Assembly: GCA_030765055.1 (NCBI GenBank)
Contig: CM060947.1
Span: forward strand, 218,449,271 to 218,513,270
Direction: 5' to 3'
DNA: 64,000 bases
DNA from: Mantis religiosa
Taxonomy: Eukaryota > Arthropoda > Insecta > Mantodea > Mantidae
Every line of letters begins with the position of its first letter. The stretch's first letter is position 1. The position numbers were made by a program, and so were the translations under genes. The notes below the pieces were generated by a model that ran no database searches, was not told the origin of the DNA, and worked only from the letters and a program-made list of their open reading frames with translations. Shown here one piece after another: positions 44,801 through 56,800 of this stretch.

Positions 44801-47800
44801 CCTACTAGTCAGGCTCGGCTCTGGGTGAATTGATTAGAGGACTCAGAAAATTGGCTAACCTAAACTCGCAAAATCAGCATTGCAAAAACGGATTTTATAC
44901 TGGAATAGTGGTTTTGAATTTCAATGGGGCTTCCCTCTGTATATGAATCCAAAAGTTCCTTAAAATTGCCTTTATTTAAAGAGTCCTTGCTTTCATTATG
45001 TCCACAAAATGTCATTTTTTATCTACTTTCCTAATGGGATATTGCATGAAAAGCCTGTTAAGCTTAACGTTCTCATTGTATTTTTGTATTTTACAATATA
45101 TAGATGTGAGCTTACCCAAAGAGCATCTGCAATTTTTTAGTGTTTTTTCAATCCAACACAGTTATGTTCCTCATACTAATGAGTCTTAAATTTCCTGGTA
45201 TATTTTGAAGATGCTCCGCCGCAAAGATTTTCTAAGCATAGCACTGGTGTTGGCCTACCAACATTTCCAACATTTACCACGATGCACGACGTATTTGTTA
45301 TTTTTCCGTAAAGAAAAGGGTGTCTGGAGAAACACCAAGTCGTGTGTTGGATTCATTATAAGTCCCTTAAATATGAAAAGTTAAACACTTCGCTGATCAC
45401 ATAAAAAATTACCTTTCTACTTAGGATGCAAACTGATAATAAACAGTAGTTCATGACACACGGGGCTCACTTCAAGCCAGTTACCATTCTACCAACAAAT
45501 CTCTTTCCAAATAAACAAAAAAGTAGGTCCTGTATTGTGTTGGCAACACGAGTTGGTGAGAAATATACAGCTTCTATGGTAACCAGCAATGCATTCTGTC
45601 CATCCAACCTCTCCTCACCTACCGCAAGTGCTAAAGTCACCTTGGCTTTTTAATAACGAATCACTAGTCGGGAAGTACACAAGCTGCATTATCGACACAA
45701 GAGCGCCAAGAGAGCAGTTCCATTACAAAATATAACTTGGAGAACTTTTATAAAGGAAAATTATATACTAGAACATGAAACATAACCATGTAAGTTATTC
45801 AAACACAAGGAGGTGACTCGGCAATTCAAACGCATCAAGGAAGAACCGCCCCTGCTACAAGTGATTTTCATTTAAGAAGTCCAATGGGAGTACATAAAGA
45901 AATTTACAATAAAATATAACTGTATTGCTCCACTGTTATTAGCTTCAGTTTTTACGTATTAACAAAGAGATTGTTGCATTTCCCATCCATCCCACTTACG
46001 CTCTATACATTCTACCCTGTTTAGTTCATGATTACTGCTTACAGCAATATATTTTGTTAAATTATGTATATATCTTTTAATAGCTTGCACTGTCTCTCTC
46101 TACTTCAGCTATGTATATGTAGAACCATATGTAAACTTTGAAAATCTTAACTGTTAACTTGAAAAAGAGTGCTTCAGAACCTGCTAGATGATAGCAACTG
46201 CATCACATAGGCTCAATTATGTAATTAAATCTGTTTGGACATAAGATTTCTACAGAACGTTGCTATTATTGCTGAACTTCCAAGCCCACTGGTCATGTAG
46301 AAACTCTGGTTCATAATAGCTCCAAGAACAGAAACTAGAACAGGAAGCAAAACAGCATGTAATATATTCTAGATGGTTTCTAGATTCATTATTGGTTGGC
46401 ATGTATACGTGTACATATATTTGTAAGAATTGAAATGCAAATATTTGACATGATGTGATAAAAGAATTACTTTGAATAAGCCAAGGTGTTTGTTAAATTC
46501 AAGCAAGAGGGAACACTACACTTCCTCCTGGCTTGGCAGAAAGTGTCTGGTGACATATCTTTGTTTATGAATGGTTCATGATCTCTATTTACTCTAGAGA
46601 GGTCAAAGCAGTATTATTCAGTTGTTCTTCCATTTAAAAACCATGTTAAAGTGTATCAGCTCAAATAGTTTTCATAATACAAACAAATAAATATCAATAT
46701 TGTTGCAACCGGCGGCAACGTGCACAAAGAGACAGTGCGGCGCAGACAGATAAACAGATAAAGATAGTGCGGAGATAAAAGGTCTGCAAAAACAAATAAG
46801 GTTAGATAAATGGAAAATTCTAGTGACACCTTGATTGATAGAGAACATTCTAGAACAGTCTAGAATTATCAATGGAGGTATATATAAGAGATCGCAACAC
46901 GCCAGCGGGAGTAGTCATAAACAGAGTCAGAGAGTGTAATTGGAACTGAATCGTGTGCCTGTGCTGTATTTTGAAAATGAACGCTTTTGTGGGTGTGGCA
47001 GACGAACTAGAAGATTGTAATTATGTATGTGACATAAGGGTTGACCAAAGTGTATCTCTACGGAAATAAGAAACATTTTGAATTTCTGCAAATTGGACTT
47101 TTAATCTTAAGAACCCACAAAGTCACAATAAGTGTCAGGAGTGCATTGTCCATAACGACAATGGATGCTGCATAGGAAAAGATTTTACAGAAGATGTCAG
47201 AAATGAAGGCCGAATTAACAACGAAGACGGAATCGGCAAACAACAACCTGGCCGTGAAGTTGGAGACCACAAATAACAACCTGGCCGCGGGACTGAAAGA
47301 AATGAAGACTGCGAATGACACACTCGAATGACACGAAGACAGAAGCTGCAAACAACAACCTGGCCCCGACAATGACTGCAATGAAGGCCGAATTAACCAC
47401 AGAAATGAAAGCAGCGAACGACAGCCTGACCAGAGAAATGAAGGCTGCAAACGAGGCCCTCGCCGCAAAATTTCAGGAACAGTTGGCTGGCGTGAAGCAG
47501 GACGTCACGGAGCTGGGCAAGCGGATGGGTCAAGTGGACATGACCTGGCAAATTGCGTTAACAACCTGGAGGAAAAGGCCAACAGCAGCACCAAGTCCCT
47601 GAACACCATGGTGGAGGACGTCGTCGGCAGGAGGTTGAAGGATTTAAAGGTCAACGCGCCGGGACGCGACATATCTGCGCGCGTCAAACCGCCGAAATAT
47701 AAGTTCGTATCCCGAGAGGATGCTTACACATTCGTTGACGGGGTATGAGACACCGAGATACATGAGTGCCTAATGCTCGGCGATTACAAAACCATCCACC

Positions 47801-50800
47801 AGGCGCTAACGGCAGCATTGAGGATGGAGGCGGCGAAGGTGACGGCTACCTCGACGTCGAGAACCAGGAGTATCCTCTACACTGGAGACCGAATGCCAGT
47901 AGAGGGACGCCGGCGAACACCAAGTGGCATGTGCTGGGGGTGTGGCCAGCCGGGACACCTGGAGAGAGACTGCTCACACCAGGAAGAGCAGCCGGAAAAC
48001 AAGTAAGGGCCCTCGTGGCAACGAGCACGTCGGCGCCATTACCACCATCCCCTCAAGTGACATTGTGCGCCGTCGGCCGGCGTATGGATGACACACTCAT
48101 CGCGGACGGTTGGGTGAGAGGGAAGCCGTGCTGCGTGCTTGTGGACACCGGGGCAGCTGTGACCATCATGAGGCCTGACGTGGCCAAGAGTAAGCCGTCG
48201 AGAAAAACCAAGCCGACCATACCAGCTTGTGACATCGGGTGACACCTTGCCTGTGAAGAAGAAGACCCTGCTGAAGTTGACCTTGGGACGGAGTGTCGTG
48301 CGTCAGTGGATGTCCATCGCAAAGGTGGCTGAGGAGGTGATACTAGGACTGGATGCCCTCAGGAGCCACGAGCTGACGGTTGACGTCGGCAGGAAGGTTC
48401 TGAGGCTCAATGGATAAGGAGTGATACTCCGGCAACCCGATGAGCGCCCGGGAATTTGCAGGGTCATCCTGAGGGAAGACGTGGTTGTCCCTGCGAGAAG
48501 TGAGGTGGTGGTGACGGCGCGACTGGAAGACCAGTGGACAAAGAACCTGATGCTGGACCAGAAGACGCCTGTGCACGGCCTCCGTGAAGCCAGGACATTG
48601 TTGCCGTGCCAAGAGGAGGTGCCGGTCTGCTCAACCTAGCAGACACCGAGATCACAACATCCAGGCCGGGACGGAGTTGGGGAAGTGCGAGCCCATGGTC
48701 AGCGTAACACCAATTGACAAGACACAGAAGTCCGTGCCGACACAACACCTGCGGCCACGGCTGGAAGGCTTACTGGAGAGGACGGCCGACCACCTGACTG
48801 CAGTGCAATTGGAGAAGGTTCGAAAACTACTGAGACGATACCAGCGCGTCTTCAGCCAAGGTAACAGCGACTACGGTCGCACAGACCGAGTGCTCCACCA
48901 CATCGACACCGGAAACAACCAGTCTATTCAGCAACCACCTAGACGCGTTCCGCTGGTAAAACAAGCGGCGGTTCGGGACATGCCGGAGGACATGAGATCC
49001 AGGGGAGTGATTGAAGAGTCTGACAGTCCTTGGTGTTCCCCTGTAGTTCTGGTGAGAGGATTAACAACATGATCTACCGCATCCAGAGGGTGCTCCTAGG
49101 GAAGATGTTAATGGTACACCTGGATTGTCTGGCCCGCTACGAAGGTGCTGTTCGGGATGACCAGCCTTGAGGAGGGAGCAGTGTAGCGACTGGCGGCAAT
49201 GTGCACAAAGAGACAGTGCGGCGCTGAGAGATAAACAGATATAGATAGCGCGGAGATAAAAGATCTGCCGAAACAAATAAAGTTAGATAAATGGAAAATT
49301 CTAGTGACATCTTGATTGATAGAGAACATTCAAGAACAGTCTAGAATTATCAATGGAGGTATATATAAGAGATCACAACACGCCAGCGGGAGTAGTCATA
49401 AACAGTCAGAGAGTGTAATCGGAACTGAATCGTGCCTGAGCTGTATTTTGAAAGTGAGGCAGACAAACTGGAAGATTGTAATTGTTTATGTGACATAACT
49501 CTGCTACTGTAAGGTTTGACCACAGTGTATCTCTACGAAATAAAGAACATTTTGAATGTCTGCAAATTGGACTTTTAATCTTACTAACCCACAAAGTCAC
49601 AATATATTTACCAACGCATCGTGAGGTAAAGCACTGTCATTATTGGTTGGTTTGTATGTGTGTACATACAAATTATTCAGAACTGAAATTTATACTGATG
49701 GAATTAATCATTCCTTCCACACTAGCTGTGTGTGGACTAAGGTTGGGATGAATATAGCCAGACTGAAAAATTCAATGCCATTGCCGGGATTTGAACCATG
49801 GATCTCCCGCTCTCCGTGCAGTTGCTCTAACCAACTGAGCTAATACGGCCAATGAAATTTATACTATTGATATGACATGATAAAAGAATTACTTTGAATA
49901 AGCCAAGGTGTTAAATTTGAGAAACAGTGAACACTTCATTTCCTGTTAGCCTGTGGAATGCTATATGCTTATATTTATGAATGAAGGCTGGATAAGCAGT
50001 GTTTATTAACTCTGGAGAGTTCAAATTAATATTATTCAGTTCTATTATTATATTATTTCAATATTATTCTTCATAACTTCTTGAACTATTCAGTTCAATA
50101 TTATTCTTTAGACAACAGCAGAGTAAGAGTTACATAATGGAATAGCTTCTTGCGGTGAATTTAGTGGAGAGTCAAAGAAGCAGGTATTGCGAAGTCTGGT
50201 TGACGAAGTATTATTTTTAAGGTCTACATGTTCTTCAAAAAATTGGGCAATGAGAAATATAGAAATCATCTCGTTTTTAAATATGCTCAACAGCTTACTG
50301 CTGTAGTGTGTGGTGTAGGTAAAGTGTGTCCTGCATTTGTGAAGGGGCAAGAAAATCTGATCCCAGTGGTACCCAAATATTTGTGTCGTCCAGAAAATAT
50401 GTTGGTCTTCCGAAGAAGGTTACAAATTTAAGTGACTTTGACAAGGAACGCTGTACATAGAACTGTGTTCGAGTTTTATGACCAAGGTGTTTTTCCAACT
50501 ATTCAGAAAATAACTTGCGCTCTTACTGCGTGAGACATGCAGAAAACCTACAAGAAGACGATTTCAAGAAATAAATAGTATGACAAGATTTTGGAACCTA
50601 TAAACATACATTTGCAAGACTCAGATGATGAAAACAGTGACAATGACGAATTGTCTCTTGACGTTAAGTGACATTGACAACAATATGGATGAGCCACTGG
50701 CAGTTCCATTAGATTAGAAAAACAGGTAATCCATAAACTATAATTATAATTATAGTATTTAGAAATATACATAATTTGCAAAAATGTTTTTTCCAATTTT

Positions 50801-53800
50801 GATTTTGGCAACTGCATAATTATAAACGTTTGGAAAATTTAATTTGGTTAACCTTACATCTAGCGCCACACAGACCTGCACATTGTATAAGTGTGCAAGA
50901 GAAAGGGAAATATAAAAAGAGTGGGGGTAACAACCTGCAATGATGAGTGCTCTAACGCATCTGATTAGCTGGACTCCAGAACTTCTCATTTGAAACACAT
51001 AATAGGCAATTGGCACAGACCTGGTAGAAAATGTAGAACAATTCAGTTAGGCTGGTGTAGGGGACCTCACAGAAAACGTTACTACTTAACTGAATGTTCA
51101 ATCTGTCTAAATTTGTGCTTCTTGAGTCAACTGATTTCCATGTTAATGCTCCCGAAAAGTTAATGGCTAATTATCATCAATACACCTGGCTTGAAGCCCG
51201 AGAACATATAGAATATATTCATCACCAGCAAAGTTTCAGGTCTTAGTTTAGCATGTAATGTTTTACTAGATAGTCCATGAAAAATTCAATGCCATGGCTG
51301 GGATTTGAACCATGGATCTCCTGGTTTCCGTTCAGTCGCTCTTAACCTTTGAGCTACATGGTCAACGTGCCGTCCTGACATTAAATTCTTCATTTGACTC
51401 ATATTTCCCCGGTAGACCACTAGGGGCTCTCGCATTCGAGATACACCGTTTGTGACGACTTACTATCGTAAGTAAGTGAGTCCCAGGCTTCATCATTTAA
51501 CTCATACTTCATATGAGTCAAATGAAGAATTTAATGTCAGGACGGCACGTTGACCATGGTAGCTCAAAGGTTAAGAGAGCTGGACGGAAACCAGGAGATC
51601 CGTGGTTCAAATCCTGGCCATGGCATTGAATTTAAGTGAATGTTTATTTTGCATACTGATATGTCATTTGTTTGAATCTGACCAATATTTTTTCCACTGC
51701 TTAGGTTAACCAAGGTCAAAAGGAATTTGTATGAACATTATATCACATTCAGGGTCATTATTATTTCAGATTTTTCTAGTGAAAATCTTGCCAAATATCA
51801 CTGCTTTATAACAGTATACATAATTTTTTTTATTTTTGTTCTATGCAGTTTTGTTTGCCCCCCTCCCCCCCCCCCCCCACAAAGAATAGCTACTGTGCAT
51901 AAATGAACAAGTGACACTTTCACAGAAAATGTAAAGAATTAATTTGGTTTCACTCTTCAAGCTTGCGATTAGAGAGAATCCTAATGCCCATTTCATGCCA
52001 TGGCTAACTTGATATATTTCTACACTAGTCCAATATCTGCAATAAGAATTTTATATGCTGCTCCCAAGAAAGGGAACAAAGTTGAATTCAACTTATTTGG
52101 TTCTACTCTTATACATTGTAGGCTGTCCTTGAATTTGGGAGGAACAGTTTAAAACTGACTAGAGTAGCTACAGCATAAGAATGAACATGGGCTTAGCCAA
52201 TACAGTGATTGTGCTCTCTTGGCACTGCCATCCACAGTGAATGGCAACAGAGATGGAAGATATATCTATCTTCATCTCTCAGTAACCACCTAGCTGGAAA
52301 ACTGAGCTCAGTTATTGCTCTGGTGTGTTGCTGTTATAATACAAACATATCCTTAAATTCTGTATAAAGAATAGTACAAAAGTCAGAAAACAAACTGTTA
52401 AAACATAATTCTTCCTGCAGTGATTTTGGTTAACTCAGGTTTAATTCAAATAAACGATGAACCTGGGAGCACCTGTACATCCAATGTTGTGAATTTTGTG
52501 CAAAAATTTTAATTTTGCAGTAACATCACTTCTTTCAAGCAGAAATTTGCAACCACCATTGGTCCTCCTATAATTGAACCGAAGAGATTTCAAAATGCTG
52601 TACATAGAAGAAACAGAGCCCATATATTATATTTTATCCTTCATTAAATTGGTCAGAATTTTGATATTTGAATATTCACCCTTGTCTTACAAATCATAAA
52701 ACGTAAAACACATCTTCGAAAATTTCTAAGTTGGTAGCATGTTTTTTCACTGCTCAATGTTTTCCAGAAGACCTAAACATGGGAACTTTTAATTTAGTAA
52801 ACTGCTTGGCTTCTTTATGTTTATCACAGAATGGGCACTCTTGCACCATTAATTCTCGACACTCAGCGAAATTTGTATGTTCGTATACTTCTTTAGTTGA
52901 AAGCTGTTTGAAAAACGAACTCATGGAAGATAATATTTCTAGCATGTCTATGCAAAATTTTACAAGTTGTCTCACAGTCACTACTAGGCACACCAGTACT
53001 GGGTTTGCTAAGCGACATATTTATTAACTTCAAAAAGCAATTATTAGATTATAGATGAGTTTTATTATTTATTACAGTTCAATTTTGATATAATAAAACC
53101 GTGGTTACCGTTTTTGGATTTAAAAATTATGAGAAAAGGAGACAAATTAGAATTTGGCATATATAGAAAATCAACACATGTGGATAACTACATTACAAAC
53201 AATAACTCCCACCCAAAAGAACACCAATATGCAGTATTTCACAGTTTAATCCATAGGTTAGTGAACATTCCATTGACTATGGAAGAATATAACAAGGAAG
53301 TAGATCACATAAAATATGTTGCAATTGTGAATGGCTTTGATCCAAAATTTATTTAAAAAATTATGACATAAAAGACGGAAAACCATCAAGGACATTAGTG
53401 CATTAAAAGCTGATGACTTAAAGAAAACATATTGCAAATTAACATATCATACTAAGGCTTTTAATAAATTTAAAAGCATATTCCGTCAATTCCATATACA
53501 ACTAGTACCGCCTAACAAATACAACATGAGAAACATACTAAATCACCCGCTCAAAAACACAAGTCCAGCCAACAAATTATCTGGAATTTATAGTGTAAAA
53601 TGTGAGGATTGCCATGAAATATATATTGGAAAAACAAAAAGAAACTTTGAAACAAGGATGAAAGAACACATGAGATGCATAAAACAAACAGACATAAATC
53701 AGACATAGCCCATCATTTCTGGTCAAAAAATCATAATACATATTTCCAAAGACATATAACTTTTTGTATCGGCAAAAAAGTATTGGGAATTAACAGTTTG

Positions 53801-56800
53801 GGAAAATATACACATTTTTAAGAATAAAAAGGGAGCCATGAACTTTGAAATACCAATATCAGATGATGTCATTCAACTCATTGAACAGCGCCAGAAGAGG
53901 GAGGCAGTCACCTGAAGAACTAGTCGAACATCAGCTGATGAGGACGTGGATTCCTTGAAACATGTCCTAATTTTAAATGTAAGTGGAACTAAAGTATTTT
54001 TATAGTTTGAGAAGTGGTTTTATTGATGAAGCTCCACTGTTTAAAAATACTTCTATTTATAATTTTATTAAATTTCGATATATTCAAAAAGCAAGTTTGT
54101 ACTCTTAAAAGATCATCACTTTACTGAATGCAAATTACTACATGCATCAGCACATGTCTGTTTTTCTTCACAGATTGTTTACGGCTTCTTTTATTTCAGG
54201 TCAGGCATCTTATCTTTCTACATCTCCGAAACCAGATGTGCTACAAATATGAGGTTTAGAAAGTCATTCTAATGTCATGTTTTACATCTAATAGATAGCT
54301 GAGTGATAGTGAACAATACATGCCAGTGGCAGCAACTTATAATACAGCTGGGAATGCAACTAAAATAATTGCAAAACTTGTTCAACAAAACCTAGTTATT
54401 TTAAGATAAATAATTTATATTACAAAATACTTATTAGCTTACCAGTAATTCACAGCTCTCTTCCTTAGGTTTGACATTACACATCATATTCACAACTCTC
54501 CTCGTTTCCACATCTACAGGCTCGGGAGAAACAGATTTGACTGATTCTGCTACTTCCGGAGATATGGGTCTTGGCCGTGGAGGTGGGGGTTGTCTTGCTG
54601 TGAATGCAGTTAGTGGATAAATGCCATACCTGTGAAAAATTAACACCAATTAGTTTTAAATGCCTATCGAATACAAAATTGCCATAAACCATTAGCTTCT
54701 TTTTTATGGCTGCCTATGGATCTTGATATCTATTCATGTTTTAAAAACTGTGAATGTTACATATATTTTTTCTTCACCAAATACTACCTGATTTTTACTC
54801 AGCTTCTAAAAAGCTTATTTTTCTATCTCTTCAGGTTAATTCTTACAAACATTTGCAGATATAATGTTGTAACACATTTTATTGTAGGTACAAAGGGTAT
54901 AAAAACTGAGAGGCAATGTAAAATATTTAAAAGGGGGTCACAATATATTGGGCCCAAAAATTCCACCCTCTTTCCATGACACCAAGAAAAACAACTGAAT
55001 GATGATAGCAATTTAACAGGAAAAATTCAAAGCAAAACTAAAGATATTTCGGAAACTTCTCATTCTTCAAAAACATTATTTTTTATAAATTAAAACGTCT
55101 ATTTCTTTAAAACAAAGTTTACCAAACAAAATTATGTAAAAATTTCTTACGACTGAAAAAATCAGAGGGTATCCCAGAAAATTCAAGATGCACATTTTGT
55201 CATTTAAATTTAAATGATAAATTCTTTATTGAATGAAGAAAAATTTACAGGTTATACCAGAAAATTCTCTTTTATCACTTAAATATGATATATTAAATAT
55301 CAGAGCTATTTTTTATAAAATATTGGAACACTTTCTATATAAAGGGCATTTTGTGGTGAAGAAAATTTCTTTAATATTTTTTAATCACATCTTAGCAAGA
55401 TGAATCTAAATTTCAAGTTTGGCAATTATACAATAATTTTGAGATTTAACTATATTGGAACACCACAGTGAAGCGAAAAATTATTAATTTTTAGATGAGT
55501 CGTATTTATTACACATCTGCTTCACTTTCGTACCTATTTTGAGGACATGTTTCGCAAATCATCGTTTGCATCTACGGCTCTTATGCGACTAAAGCTTGAT
55601 CCAGCGGTGTGGGTAATTCTGGGGTTGTGTTTTAAGTTCATCACTAAATCAACAGATGGCAGCAGCAACCCCAGAATTACCCACACCGCTGGATCAAGCT
55701 TTAGTCGCATAAGAGCCGTAGATGCAAACGATGATTTGCGAAACATGTCCTCAAAATAGGTACGAAAGTGAAGCAGATGTGTAATAAATACGACTCATCT
55801 AAAAATTAGTAATACAATAATTTGTTTTATTTATACTAATCGGAGACACACATTAAAAGAATAGGTAGTTAGACATTCAATGATACAGTAGTGGCACTTA
55901 CGGAAAATAAAATGAGATTAGTATAAAGCAAGTCTCTTTATCTCATTAGATATTGCAATGGTTGGTTACCCACAATAGTAAACTGATACACTAATGATGC
56001 TAAGAAAAACAGAGATTTGCTGCTTGATTATTCAATTAGTTTCACTGATATGATTACTGTGTAGTCTTGACTACTTTGGCATACCTAAGATGTAATTTAC
56101 AGGAGGTTCTGCAATATACTCTTATAATATAATTATTGCTAAACATCGTGAATTATCTATTATATAGCCACTTGTCAAAATTTGCTAAAGGCTGGTTCAC
56201 CTAACCCGAGAATATGAACAGCAATAGAAAGTAAATAACATACAACATACTTATTCTTCACATGGCAGTAGCGTATCATTTTTGGAATGAAAATCACAAT
56301 ATAGAACAAGAAATCCACTTATTAAAAAGTGTTCAGGGTTCAACTGCATTAACCACATGGCGAACGATAAAGAGTGAATGAGTGTGTGGTGTTTTAGGGC
56401 CCGTCGACAACAAGGTCATTTGGGCCCGTTTTCATAAAGAAATACAAAGGAAAACTCTTCAATTTCGACACTTCATCTTGAGACCAAACTTCAAGTTCAT
56501 CAAGATACCTACCAACAGAGATGCTCCTCACCTTCAAGGAGCTCACCAAATTAAAATTCAATGTTCTATGTTAGCTGAGGATGTTACAAAGGTCCAAATG
56601 AAATGCATTCTAGGTAAACACTAGCAACATCTGGAGTATGGAGTACTAAAGTAGCTACAAAATAAGAATGAACATGGGTTCACCCAAAATGGTTATCATA
56701 CTGCCTTGGCATTGCCAGTTCCACAGCTAGTGGGCGACAGAGATGGAAGATATATGTCTTTGTCTCACTGAATCCACTTAGCAAGTATCATACAGATGCT

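Larger units (their letters stand above)
46701..49601 (+). mobile_element. Non-autonomous Ty3/gypsy LTR retrotransposon, internally deleted
   Basis: Two LTRs (46701-47127, 49182-49601) and a 4-bp target duplication ATAT (46697-46700, 49602-49605). The internal 2 kb is GC-rich against the AT-rich host. It reads: gag with a repeating MKAAN coiled coil (47160-47560), CCHC knuckle CWGCGQPGHLERDC, protease active site VLVDTGAAV, linker, and only the first block of RT (SPWCSPVVLV). It then jumps to the very end of an integrase-type ORF (YRIQRVLLGKMLMVHLD) and a purine-rich tract (GAGGAGGGAGCAG) before the 3' LTR. The RT core, RNase H and most of the integrase are missing; gag also lacks a middle part. 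It could move only with help from a relative. Confidence 0.9.
52140..54290 (-). repeat. Degenerate DNA-transposon-like repeat, copy 1 (interrupted by a PLE)
   Basis: Colinear with 56640-58060: shared pieces at 52165-52290/56645-56770, 52470-52640/57190-57340, 52735-53020/57395-57650 and 54160-54270/57700-58050. The minus strand at 52630-52441 reads SVSSMYSILKSLRFNYRRTN then GGCKFLLERSDVTAKLKFLH, a transposase segment. The PLE at 53041-54082 splits it. Confidence 0.65.

Noticed and set aside
45213..45390. Possible exon near MLRRKDFLSIALVLAYQH
   Set aside because: On the strand opposite to NRBP, no convincing acceptor/donor pair and no recognised domain.
52754..52993. 79-codon ORF with CxxC-like ECPFCDKH as a zinc-finger exon
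   Set aside because: It lies in the duplicated repeat, has no splice sites that join NRBP, and the copy at 57395-57700 is full of stops.
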